Positions 32,279 to 42,571 of a stretch of 64,000 bases of DNA are shown here, in pieces. The translations under genes were made by a program, and so were the position numbers. Position 1 is the first letter of the stretch. The number at the start of each line of letters is the position of its first letter. The DNA is from Monomorium pharaonis. Lineage: Eukaryota > Arthropoda > Insecta > Hymenoptera > Formicidae. Where the stretch lies: positions 30,542,890-30,606,889 of the forward strand of contig NC_050467.1 of the NCBI RefSeq assembly GCF_013373865.1, written 5' to 3'. Under the pieces are notes generated by a model. That model had not been told where the DNA came from. It saw only the letters and a program-made list of their open reading frames with translations, and made no database searches.

Positions 32279-33474
32279 CGGATATTTTAAATATCGAGGA
32301 CGAGCCGATTTTTGACGATCGCATCGTCAAGATCGAGACTCACACGTGCAATCCGTTCGCCAACACGACGTTCGAATACAACGATGAGATAAGATTTCCT
32401 ATACAACAACAGGATCTTTACACGTTATCGCACGAAAGTTTTCTATACATTGAAGGAAAACTTATAATAAAGAAACCAGTTGCGGGATCTGATGTGACAT
32501 TGACAAATAATTGCGTCGCGTTCATGTTCGATGAGATTCGATACGAGCTCGACGGTGTGGAGATTGATCGAAACAGAAACGTCGGAATAACCAGCACCTT
32601 CAAGAACTATGTAACTATGTCAGCCGCCAGAAGCGTAATCGCGAGGAACGCCGGCTGGGATCCGTGGAATCCTCCGAACGGATACTTTAATTTTTGCGTA
32701 CCGCTCAACATGCTGTTGGGATTTTGTGAAGATTACAGACGCGTGGTGATCAACGCTCGCCATGAGCTGATTTCAATACGCGCGCATAACGATAACAATT
32801 GTCTGATGGGAAGTTCAGAATTGGAGCCGAAGATTGAATTACTCAAAGTTCAGTGGCGAATGCCGCACGTGTTACTGAACGAAATAAATAAACTGTCGAT
32901 GCTGCGTGCTCTGGAAAGCGGGCGATACCTCAGCATGGCATTTCGCTCTTGGGATCTATACCAGTATCCTTTATTGCAAAGCACAACCAAACATTCGTGG
33001 GCCATCAAGACCGCTACTCAGCTTGAGAAGCCTCGATACGTCGTTTTCGCTCTGCAGGCTAGTCGAAAGAATATCATGTCTGAAAACATGAGCCGATTCG
33101 ATCATTGCAAATTAATCAACGCGAAACTCTATTTAAACTCGGAATGTTATCCGTACGATGATCTGAATCTAGATTTCGATAAAAATAAATGGTCGATTCT
33201 GTACGAGACGTATGCACATTTCTGTAAAAACTATTACGGATATGATTATCTCGAGCCGAATCAATCCGTCACCATGTTTCGACATAATGGTCCATTCGTG
33301 ATTATCGATTTTTCTCGACAAAACGAATCGATCAAGAGCGCAACCGTGGATGTACGCTTAGAATTTGAATGCAGAGAAAATGTACCCGCGAACACTACCG
33401 CGTACTGTCTCATTATACACGATCGTGTGATTCAGTACAACCCGTTGACCAACGTTGTGCTCAAAATTACTTAA
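32275..33474 (+). CDS. Major capsid protein, double-jelly-roll type
   Basis: An intact 399-residue frame. Recognisable blocks: DEIRFPIQQQDLYTLSHESF near the start, FMFDEIRYELDGVEIDRNRN near residue 85, GWDPWNPPNGYFNFCVPLNML near 125 and TVDVRLEFECRENVP at the end. This is the pattern of Polinton/adintovirus hexon-like capsid proteins, whose trimers build the icosahedral shell. Length fits the shorter insect members. The absence of any break suggests a recent insertion or purifying selection. It overlaps the following long open frame by 20 bp, though that gene's ATG is later. Confidence 0.82.
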   Translation: MTDILNIEDEPIFDDRIVKIETHTCNPFANTTFEYNDEIRFPIQQQDLYTLSHESFLYIEGKLIIKKPVAGSDVTLTNNCVAFMFDEIRYELDGVEIDRNRNVGITSTFKNYVTMSAARSVIARNAGWDPWNPPNGYFNFCVPLNMLLGFCEDYRRVVINARHELISIRAHNDNNCLMGSSELEPKIELLKVQWRMPHVLLNEINKLSMLRALESGRYLSMAFRSWDLYQYPLLQSTTKHSWAIKTATQLEKPRYVVFALQASRKNIMSENMSRFDHCKLINAKLYLNSECYPYDDLNLDFDKNKWSILYETYAHFCKNYYGYDYLEPNQSVTMFRHNGPFVIIDFSRQNESIKSATVDVRLEFECRENVPANTTAYCLIIHDRVIQYNPLTNVVLKIT

Positions 33475-33568
33475 GTGCGGCGCCACTTTTTCTCCAAAAC
33501 AATATCAGGATGATATAAAAATTTATAACGCGTCGAGACGGATCACAGTATTCTCAACGACATCTGTC

Positions 33569-34078
33569 ATGTCTGTACCAACGTTCGTGGACCTGCAAGG
33601 TTTCATCGTTGGTGGAGAATTTATCGTTAAGAAATTTGCCTCTCTCAAAGATGGATTTGAACTCACCCACTACATATTTATACCCACCTATCCATGGGAA
33701 TACCTTACCAAGGCAGAAAGACGTCAGGTGGCGTGGTTGAAAGTGAATCATCACGGAATATCATGGGAGGATGGATTGATTCCGCACAGCATGGCTAGAG
33801 ATTTAATTACCAAGGCAGTGATGGGTAGAACTGCAACCGATGATGAAATTGTCGTGTACGTAAAGGAATGTGAGAAACAAGAATGGCTGCATGACTTACT
33901 CCTGGACGAGGCGAAAGAGGAAGCTAATGTCGAAAATATCTAGGTGCATTACGAAGACATAAAACCTCTAAACAAGTTGAACATTACGTACACCTTACGT
34001 TGTCGAAATCATGTTAACAATTGCGCTTTACAGAATGTATGTAAACTGTTTAACTGGTGGTCTAGCAATAAAAAATAA
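33569..34078 (+). CDS. Conserved virus-block protein with an in-frame TAG
   Basis: The ATG at 33569 starts SVPTFVDLQGFIVGGEFIVK. The centre has FIPTYPWEYLTKAERRQVAW and HHGISWEDGLIPHSMARDLI. A TAG at 33941-33943 interrupts the frame, which then stays open for another 44 codons (CALQNVCKLFNWWSSNKK) to TAA at 34076-34078. The distal part looks like genuine protein, with regularly placed Cys and Trp. I recall uncharacterised insect proteins with the same ends. It is either a nonsense mutation or readthrough. The function is unknown. Confidence 0.6.
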
Positions 34079-34222
34079 TTTTTTTATGTGTTGTGCATTT
34101 TTTTTATATTTCCATTACCCCCGTTTATATTCCTCTTCCCTGTTTTATTAATTAAAATAGTTTTTTAAGTTAGGATAATTGATAGGAAAAAATAATTCTA
34201 AAACGTTTATAGAAATACATAT

Positions 34223-35037
34223 TTATTTATTATTCAAAGCATCATATACAATATTGTCTGATGTATAAACCATTAGTTCGCAGTCTACGAGCGAAGTTTT
34301 TACACATATTTCATCTAATAGCTTTATAGCATCGCACTTATTATTAATATTATTTCGCTGTACGCAGTTTACAAATCGATTATATTTTTCTTTCACTACA
34401 AACATATCCCGCGACAATTTAAAGTATACATTATTGATGACATCTTCAAGATTTAGTAAAAATTGCACGGTCAAAGGTTTCATATACAAGGTTTTGTTAT
34501 TTAATGTAAATTTTACGACACTCCCGTTATGTAATTTGACGAGTTCTATAAGAAGATTATCAATCCACAGCGATGTAACGGTGGTTAACTGCAGGAGTCG
34601 CTCAATATTCATGCGTTTCTCGATCATTATTATCCATACGTCACGTGACAGCGGTATCTGATTGCCTTTGTTGTCACCAAGAATCATCTCTACAAAAGGT
34701 TCAAGTCCCACACTGACTCCGATATCCAAATATTTGTAGGCAGTGACGGTTAAAGCAAATCGCCTTCCCAGGATGCGAGGAGTATAGCGTGGCTGCGATA
34801 ATGTTCTGTAAAAAGAATATATCAAGTTATAGAAAAATATAGAAAATATATATGATTTAAATATATATAGGAGATTTTTTTAATTAAAAATACTTACGAT
34901 TTATCGCACCCATCATTCTGTTGGATCGGAACGTAATAGTTCATCTCGTACGTTTCTTTCTTCAGAAGCTTCACAATCTGACTTCCACCAATTAACTGTT
35001 GCGGTAACGTTGTTGAAGCTTTACCGTTCGTATTCCA
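34223..35037 (-). CDS. Two-exon unknown gene (gene C), opposite to the capsid block
   Basis: Exon 34898-35037 (GTAAGT donor) and exon 34223-34805 (TTTTTACAG acceptor) join in frame to about 240 residues. Blocks include TLPQQLIGGSQIVKLLKK, YYVPIQQNDGC, QPRYTPRILGRRFALTV and CDAIKLLDEICVKTSLVDC near the end. Upstream, an in-frame TAG (35038-35040) and a diverged repeat of the exon start (AACGTTATTGCATCAGTCAATTAG) obscure the true beginning, so it may be missing its first exon or be damaged. No known domain. It converges on the plus-strand gene ending at 34078. Confidence 0.55.
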
Positions 35038-35099
35038 CTAATTGACTGATGCAATAACGTTGTCGGGGGCTCTTTTCATGTCATTATCCCCTCCACAAA

Positions 35100-35550
35100 A
35101 TATCTCATTTTTTATCCCCCTCTACACAATATCTAATTTTTATCCCCTCCACAAATATCTAATTTTTAACACGTTCACTGCCGATTCATTATCTAGAAAT
35201 TTAAGCTGCCGACGGTTCGGCGCTCCGTGCGATAAATATTTTTAGAAATTTGTAATTGTTTATATCAGGTTGCAACTCGCCTATTATTTTACTTATAAAT
35301 GTTTATACTGATAAGTGACAGAAAGACCTATACCCATAGATAAAAATTGTTTATACCTAATTACTACCCTTAGTTGCAGGATCTAATTGTTTATATCAGG
35401 TTGTAACTCGCATATAGTTTTACTTAGAAAGGTTTAAGTAATTGTTTATATCAGATTACAACTAAGATTACATAAATGTTTATACTGATAAGCGGCTGGT
35501 ATTTGTTTATATCAGGTTACAACTGAGTTTATATAAAAATGTTTATACTG
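35100..35550. repeat. Tandem repeat around TGTTTATATCAGGTT
   Basis: Units contain TGTTTATATCAGGTTRCAACT and TGTTTATACTGATAAG, spaced roughly 60-110 bp apart. The preceding 35060-35160 has a 25-30 bp repeat (CCCTCCACAAAATATCTAATTTT). No coding function is seen. Confidence 0.7.
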
Positions 35551-35559
35551 ATAAGCCCC

Positions 35560-35695
35560 CGCCCCCCTTCCCCCGCCATACCCTCCCCGCGACGTCACAC
35601 CCCCGCGACGTCACACCCCCGCGACGTCACACCCCCTCGACGTCACACCCCCGTGACGTCATACCCCCTCCCCGCAAATACCCGCCCCCCGCCCC
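35560..35695. repeat. 15-16 bp GC-rich array with CRE-like GACGTCAC cores
   Basis: CCCCGCGACGTCACAC repeats at least five times in tandem; the last copies read TCGACGTCAC and GTGACGTCAT, the latter containing the full CRE palindrome TGACGTCA. Such a run could bind ATF/CREB-type factors. It sits at the truncated 3' end of the env remnant and upstream, on the minus strand, of gene C. A regulatory role is inference. Confidence 0.65.
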
Positions 35696-37206
35696 TCACC
35701 CCCCTGATATCCCATGGGTCAGAACCACTCTTCTATTCCTACTTGCACTGCATTTATGCTTAGCTTTGTTTCGTTCTCTAGTATAGAAATATTGTATTGT
35801 GGTAGATATGTTTCTATCTGTATCGTGTAATAGCTTAGGAGACTTTATTATTGTGTCTTCCGTCATTAATTTGCAGTTATTCTTCAATGTTATTTTACCC
35901 GTTTTTTCAATCACTTCCTTTATCTGTCCGTGGTCTTTACAGTAAAATGTTACAGTTTGTTTTTCCTGTACGGAATATAGCCATGAGTGCGAGTCGCCTA
36001 AGGCTATCCAAAAACTATGGTTAGACGCTATGTTTTTAATGTTACAATTTTCGTGATACCTATCGGTTTCTAGAAACGTTTTGACTTTACCCACGGAGTG
36101 TGGATTAATCCTATTCGCAGGATAATTTCGCTCGCATAGGTAATCTTTGTTTATCTTCATACAATTTTGTAAATCGATGCGCAGCAAGGTTATGTACATG
36201 TGCTGATCCCCGTCTATCGCTATGGTCGGATAACTGATGTCTATTACAGAGAATGTGTTATTATGTTCTGGCACAGGTAGTGCTATCACATTTAATATTT
36301 CGTATTTTGACGTCGATATTAATGGAAAACGCAGAATCGTGTATATATTTACGCTGTCGCAGTAAGCGCTTACAATTGCGAATTGTTCAATAGTTGACCA
36401 TTCTTCCTGGTTCGCTCTAAATGGAAAATAGAATCCTTCCGGGAGTTGAAAGTTTGCGTCTTTAAGCAGTTGTATAATATGGTCTATAGGCGTTAGTCTG
36501 GGGTGCATCATACCCCTTTTTAATAGGATGACGTAATCTAAGACGTTTTCCGCATCGCGAGTTGACTCTGACAGTACGGTGCTGATAATTATAAAATTCG
36601 ATTGTATGTTGTTTGTGCGTTCGCTTTCTAGTAGTTCTAGCTTTAGGTTTTTGGTCGCGTTCGCGAGGAGGTACTCGTTATGTTGTACTGTCTTTTTTGT
36701 CTCGTCGATGTGTGCTATAGTTGCCTGTATTATTTTTAGTTGGTTTTTTACTGCGTGCTGTGTTGACTGTTGTGCGTCATGTAGTATTGCGAGTTGTTCG
36801 TCAATTGTCTTTTTGTCGTCGGCTTCTTATATGTGTCAGTTATTCGCAGGATCAGTCGATTTGTCCTCTGGTATTCTTTTGTGATGACAGCGTTAAAGCT
36901 GTCGCATATAGCCTTATTCATTACCGCGACGATTCTACATAAGTTGTCAGTTTTTTGTACATATTTTTCAATTTGCGTCAGTCTTTTTGATAAAGACGCA
37001 GTGTTTATCTTAATTATTAGTTTCCATTGCGATTCTATTGGTCGGAGTCTTTCTATTTTCTCATAGTAGATCCCCGGATGATGGGTAAATTTTTCCATTT
37101 GATACAGCGTGTCGCTTCCTTGAGCTGCTGTTGCCAGGTAGATACATATGAGAAGTCCCCTGCAAGGTGGTTTATTATTACTACCTTGCATCTTATTAAT
37201 CAGCAT
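35696..37206 (-). pseudogene. env: Insect endogenous retrovirus Env (F-like glycoprotein), broken
   Basis: The minus-strand ATG at 37206 leads a short polar stretch and a hydrophobic signal-like segment (LLICIYLATAAQG), then a conserved ectodomain. A frameshift near 36790 separates this from a helical region and the second half, whose frame covers 36511-35696 and its upstream extension (PVPEHNNTFSVIDISYPTI; Cys-containing CERNYP). The C-terminal membrane anchor is missing; the frame ends in the GC-rich array. The family is the envelope of errantivirus/Gypsy-type elements related to baculovirus F proteins, which mediate cell fusion. This copy is inactive. Confidence 0.75.
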
Positions 37207-37214
37207 TATTTTAT

Positions 37215-37356
37215 CTCGTCGACGTTGTGCTCTTCTTTAATTGTGCTTGAGAAAGGTGTAATGTTCATCTATCTCAGCTAATGTTGCCTTTGGGTCGACT
37301 GTCTTGGACTGCTCTAAGATCAGTCTTGTCCGAGCTGTCGTGCGAGATATTTTTTT
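37215..37356 (-). pseudogene. pol: C-terminal tail of a Gypsy-type pol frame
   Basis: Just upstream of env on the same strand, a short frame (TRLILEQSKTVDPKATLAEI then DEHYTFLKHN and stop) looks like the end of an integrase/pol polyprotein. Only about 40 codons remain because the LINE begins immediately beyond. It shows that env belonged to a three-gene retroelement. Confidence 0.45.
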
Positions 37357-37394
37357 TCATTTTTTACGGTCCGCGAAAAAGAAGAAAAAAAATG

Positions 37395-39850
37395 CAGTTT
37401 TCCTATTAAAGGTAAAACCTAAGTATTTAAAGGAACTTATCTCTTCTAACTCCCTGTCCTCCCATTTCCAACTACCTATTCTTTCATTACCGCTCCTATG
37501 AAATATCATTACCTTTGTTTTTTCCGTATTTAACTCTAAACTTTTCTTCCTTAGATAATGCCTAAGTGAATCCATCATATCCAATAAGCCTACCCTATTC
37601 TTTGCTAACAAAACCATATCATCTGCATATGCAGGAGACCATATCCTTTTGTCACCTACTTTTATGCCGCCAATCCCTCTCTTACCTAAGTATTTATCCA
37701 AATCTGCAATATATAAATTAAAAAGTAATGGACTCATCACACATCCCTGTCTAACTCCTTTGGACGTGTAGAACTCCTCCGTCAGTCCTTCCTCAATCTT
37801 CACCGTAACTGTTGTATTTTCATATAACTTCTTCACTCTTCTAATTGTCTGCTTTCTTATGCCAGATTCATCTAGTATTTTCCATAACTTCTCTCTTCCT
37901 ATGTTATCAAACGCTGCCCTTAAATCCACAAAGAGGGCGAAGGTCTTTTTATCCCCTTTCCTTTTTTCTCTCTGGATCACATGGTTCAGGATGAAGATAT
38001 TCTCCATTGTACCTCTGCCTTTCCTGAAGCCACCTTGACTTTCCGGTAACATCCCTATTCTCTCCGCTTCCTCCTCTAGGGTTCCTCTTACAATCTCCGC
38101 GTAAATTTTATACGCAAAGCAGAGCAGGGAAATACCTTTATAGTTTTCTGTTTTTTCCTGATCCCCCTTCTTATATAAAGGTAGGACTACGCTAACCTTC
38201 CAGTCCTCTGGTTGTCTCCACGCCAAACCTTCCTTATTAGTTCAGTTAGTCCCTTTCTAATAGCTGAACCTCCGTAGCGCCATGCCTCCAGTGGTATCCC
38301 GTCTATTCCTGGAGCTTTCTTATTCTTCAATTTCTCTAACGCTCTTCCGACAACCTCTTCGTTAATCTTAAGCTCGTCACCTTCCTCTTCCTTATCGTTC
38401 TCGTTTCCTTTTTCGGCTTCTTCTTCTCCACATATCTTCCCATCCTCCCTATAATCAGTAGCCTCCTTTCTATCCTTCCCAGCCAATAGTTTCCTGAAGT
38501 ACCTTTCCCATTCTTCTTTTCCTATTTTGTTTCTTATCTTCTTTACTCTTTTTCCTGTCCTTTTGTTAATATACTTCCAAATCTCTGTGGCATTCTTCAG
38601 ATATCTGAGTTCTATTTCTTCTTTTTCTTTCCAATCTGCCTGTTTTTGTTCCAGAAAGGTTCTCAGATTATTCTTGACTCCCATATATGCCTCTCTTGTA
38701 ATCCCTCCTTTCCTCCATAAACTTAAGTTTCTATGTGCCTTCCTTTTTTCTCTGGTGCAACTCCTATCCCACCATTCTTTGTGTCCTATTTCTTTCTTCT
38801 TCCAGACTACTTCCTTTTTAATCATAGCCTCTGATATCGTTTCCTTTAGATTATTCCAGATTTCCTCCGTTGTTTTATTTGTTAAATTTACTGTCCACTC
38901 CGCTACCTCCGTCCTTTCTTCGTATCTGGCTCTTGATTCCACATCCCAAAGTGTTCTTGTCCTCTTTTCCTTTGTCTGTTGATGTATCTCTTCTATCCCC
39001 TGCTGCCGCCGTTCCAAGTTTATCTCCACCAACAGGGGCATGTGATCTGAGTCCACCCTTTCCTGAACATTAAACTTAGAAATCCTATTAGTACATTCTT
39101 CACTAGCAATAACATAATCGATAACGGTATTTCCTCTAGACCCTACGTACGTAAATTCGCCTTCCCTATCACCTTCAGTAGTGCCATTTAATATATAACC
39201 TCCTATATCATTTACAAATTCTACAAAGTCCTTCCCGTTATTACCTATTATCATATCCTTGCTTTTTCTTTCAATACCTGTCGCCTCTTCATCTATTCCT
39301 AATCCTCCTATTCTTATATTAAAATCTCCTCCTATTAAAAACGCCTCATTCCTGTTTCCTTCTACTATGTCCATGATGGATCTTTTTATATTTTCCCAAT
39401 TACCTTGATTATAGACAGTTATTATCCATATACTCTTCCCTCTGTGTACTTTTTTTACTCTAGAAGCTACCCATCCTTCTCCATTCGAACTAATTAATTT
39501 CCTACCGTTACTCCCCCAGTCCTTCTTTTTTCCTATTATAAAACCTCCTTTCGTTCTACCTTTCTTTTTATTCCTTTCTGCGTATATACATTCCCATACA
39601 TGTGAGTCTGGTAGCCTATCCTTTAAATTATTCCAATCCCTTTCCTCTACCCATGTTTCCTCTAATCCTATATAATCACAATCCTTTACATATTCCCAGA
39701 ACTCCCTATCCTGTCTTCCTAAGCCTGCCACATTCCAAAATAATACCTTCCTATCTATCTTTATCCTATATGGCTTCTTACCAATATCTATACCTATGTT
39801 TTTATTTTGACTTTTATTCTTAATTCTAATTCTACCTCTATAACTGCTTC
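37395..39850 (-). pseudogene. LINE ORF2: APE endonuclease and reverse transcriptase
   Basis: The endonuclease shows GLEETW (metal-binding Glu), GGDFNIRIG and SDHMPL (catalytic His). The reverse transcriptase shows GFRKGRGTMENIF, FVDLRAAFD, GVRQGCVMSPLLFNLY and the YADD box in SPAYADDMVLLA. A single frameshift near 38200 (between the WRGDNQ and WKVSVVLPLYKKG frames) breaks the frame, and the protein stops short after FKYLGFTF. It copies its RNA at a nicked chromosomal target. Clade assignment within the I/Jockey/R1 group is not attempted. Confidence 0.85.
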
Positions 39851-40142
39851 TGCTACTCTTTGCTTTTTTCCCCCCTTGGCAACTATTTAGTTTCCCCTTT
39901 CTCCTATGCTACCTTCTTTTCTCTCTTTGCTAGCCTCATTACTCCTATCTCTACTATTCCTACCTTCCTCCTTGTCTATTTCTGCCTCAATCTTATTTTT
40001 CCTATCTCCTGTACTAACCTTTAAATCTCTATCAGCCTTTCCTATCTCCACATTTTCCCATTTTACCTATAATCCGTTTATTTTTACCCTACCTACGCCA
40101 ATCTTGATTATCCTACCTTTACTTTTCTCCTCTTTTACCCAT

Positions 40143-40884
40143 CTAGCTATATCTCTTTGAATATTTCTCTCTTCCCACTGCTAAATCCTGCTCTATAAAA
40201 ATCTTCTCCCCTCTAAGTTTGCTTTTCCTACCCATAACTTCCCTTTTCATCTTCTCGTTTTCCAAACACCCTATTATAACCGAGCCACTAACCCACCACT
40301 TCGTTACCTTTATTTCCAAATCTAACTTTTCTCTTATCATGTCCTCAATCCATTCCTCCTGCACCCTATCTAAATCCTCTTTCCTCAAACCTCTTATCAC
40401 TATATTGTTTCTCCTCTCTTCCTTTTCCTTATCCTCTACCCATTTCTTAATCTTACCTACCTCCCTGTCACTCAGTCCTCCGCTACCACTCTCCGTGCTA
40501 AACCTTGAACTTGTCCTACTACATCTACTCTCACTCCTCCTGCTACCTACTTCCATGCTCGCTACACTACAACTCGTCTTCCTCCTTCCTAGTAATTCCT
40601 TCTTCCAATTCCCCCCTCTTTCTTAACTCGCCTAGTTCTAATACTTCTTTCTCCATCCCTATGCATTTTAACTCTAGTTCTTTGAATCTTTTATCCCATA
40701 ATTCATGTTCTAATTTCATAACTTTTAAATCGTGCCTTATTTCCTCCCTAAATTCTTTAAATTCCGTGGTTAGTGCCTTAACCTCTTTCCTAATTTTGCC
40801 TACGCTATCCCTATCTACATTCTCCTTTCCATCTTCGTCTTGTTCTTTAAAACTTACCTTCTTTGCCTGTTTATTGCTTTCCAT
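40143..40884 (-). pseudogene. LINE ORF1 (coiled coil and RNA-binding region), in two frames
   Basis: Frame 40884-40567 encodes a highly charged coiled coil (TEFKEFREEIRHDLKVMKLE). It stops near 40567, and a second frame, 40556-40143, has a Ser/Arg-rich segment and an RRM-like start (ERRNNIVIRGLRKEDLD). This order matches ORF1 proteins of insect LINEs, which coat the element's RNA. The short gap with a frame change suggests one indel near 40560. Confidence 0.6.
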
Positions 40885-41348
40885 AACTAACTTTCTCTGA
40901 CCATCCTCTATTCCCTTGCCTCTTATATCTCTCTCCCTCGTCTCCTGGACATTTTCCGCGCCTTTTCTTTACGCCAACCTAACCTCCAAAACTCTCCGAC
41001 TCTTTTACGTCTCCTACTTCTCTCTACTTTATCTATCGCACTTCCCTTCACTTATACTACTTCCTAATACACTTCTCTATTCGTCTATCTGCATATACTC
41101 ACTATATTCTATCTATTTTCGCTCTATTTGCCGATCTATCAAACACGCTCTACACCATACGTCCGCACGCATTCACTCCTTCTAACCAAGTCCCAAAATA
41201 TATATATATTTTTTTTTATATAAAAAAGTATAAACAAAAGTTTGTATAAAAAATATTTGTGTAAAAAAATTATAAAAAATATTTGTATGAAGTATTCTTC
41301 GTTTGTCATAAATTAAATTTTTATATATAAATTTTTTTAATATTACAG

Positions 41349-41602
41349 TTATACAACAACAAAAAATAGTGAAACGTGTTAAATGGACAGAAATGGAGAA
41401 AGAAACAATTAAAAAACACTTGGGTGATATTCATAGGCTATCCAAATTGCCATCATTGAGAGAGTGTAGAATTTTTATTCAGGAAAATTGTTGCTTGAAG
41501 AAAAGAACACCTGAACAATTAAAATCCTGGATTGATAATCAGCGCAAAAATAAAATTAGAAAAAAGGAATATTTGCGTAATAAAAATGATGAACTCGTTT
41601 AA
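41349..41602 (+). other. Last-exon-like segment with a Myb/SANT-like helix bundle
   Basis: After a TATTACAG acceptor the frame runs to TAA: basic KRVKWTEMEKETIKKHLGD, SLRECRIFIQENCCLKKRT, PEQLKSWIDNQRKNK. The spacing of Trp, Cys and the closing SWIDNQ helix resembles C-terminal Myb-like domains of insect proteins that often carry zinc fingers upstream. Upstream exons are cut off by the LINE. The ~140 bp before it and the 900 bp after it are AT-rich without other features. Confidence 0.45.
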
Positions 41603-42505
41603 AAAAGTATTAAAATTACGAAATTTACAAAAGTAAAATTTCTTGAATTTTTTATAATTTAAAACATTTTTGTAACAATTTTAATTTTATGTTTATAATT
41701 ATAACATTAATTTTAATGTTTTTTGTACTTGTTGCAGGTAAAAAATAAGATTTATAATTGAAAAATGTACGTTAAAGAAGGTGAAGGAAGAAAGGAACGT
41801 TAAATTAGAGTTAAAGTATTTGCTTAAAATGTTAATTATCTTTTTTTGATTTCTCCAGAACAATTCATGCATTTATTTTTAAAAAACTAATCTAAAATAA
41901 TTAGTTTAAAGTAATAATAATTATTAGAAAACGTATGTTAAAAAACGACCGATACAAAAATTTTCTTTACAGTTTTATATTAAAAAATTACAAAATAAAA
42001 CTTTCTTGTGTTGAATTTTCATTTAAAATATTGATTATTATTTTAATAATATCAACATAAATCTTGCATCCTTTTTCATATTTTTTTAAGGTTTTTTGAA
42101 AACAACTAATGCATTTATTTTTGCAAATTCACATAGAATAATAAGTTTATAAGGTAATCATAATTATGCGTGGACAGAAATATATAATAATATAAATACA
42201 TGCTAGAAGGACTGATAGAAAATATTCAATGTTGCGTCAAAACATAATTTTATAATTTTATTTTAAAATAGATTTTTTTGCATTATTTTAAAAATAGGAT
42301 AATAAGTGTTATAATTTAGTAAAATTATATCTTTAGTATTAAATATAAAATAAGAGAAACAAAATAACTGCTTTAGTTATTAAAAATTTTAATAAAATGT
42401 ATAACAGTATTATTATTTATAATACTATTATTATACTACTATTTGTTCGCGCGTATTTGTTACTATATGTTATTAACAATAAAAACTAATAATATTTGTA
42501 ACAAT
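41603..42505. other. AT-rich stretch, nothing recognised
   Basis: Only AT-rich DNA with scattered ATAATAATT words. No gene, repeat or RNA was recognised. Confidence 0.4.
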
Positions 42506-42509
42506 TTAT

Positions 42510-42571
42510 TTAGTCCTGCAAACCTAGCCAACCTAGCCAACCTAATCAACCTAATCAACTTAGTCAACTTA
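42510..42571. repeat. 9-bp minisatellite (AACCTARYC)
   Basis: Six or so units of AACCTAGCC/AACCTAATC/AACTTAGTC. The unit is not the insect telomeric TTAGG. The array continues briefly after the foldback element (AGTCAAC), showing that the element landed inside it. Confidence 0.7.

Larger units (their letters stand above)
37395..41190 (-). mobile_element. Non-LTR retrotransposon (EN/RT LINE), 3'-truncated
   Basis: On the minus strand the order is 5' region, ORF1 (40884-40143), ORF2 (about 39850-37395). The 3' part of ORF2 after the reverse transcriptase palm and the usual 3' tail are missing: the frame runs into a T/A run and then the retroviral pol tail. Losing the 3' end is unusual, since LINE copies normally lose the 5' end, so a later deletion probably joined it to the env element. 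The 5' end is approximate. Confidence 0.75.

Noticed and set aside
35696..36511. Env as a cargo gene of the capsid block
   Set aside because: A short pol C-terminal tail directly upstream on the same strand points to an independent retroelement.
38527..38982. Plus-strand Phe/Ser/Leu-rich frames across 38.5-41.2 kb
   Set aside because: They are antisense shadows of the Lys/Glu-rich LINE proteins on the minus strand.
42510..42571. Interstitial telomere repeat
   Set aside because: Unit is AACCTARYC (9 bp), not the insect TTAGG; only about six copies.
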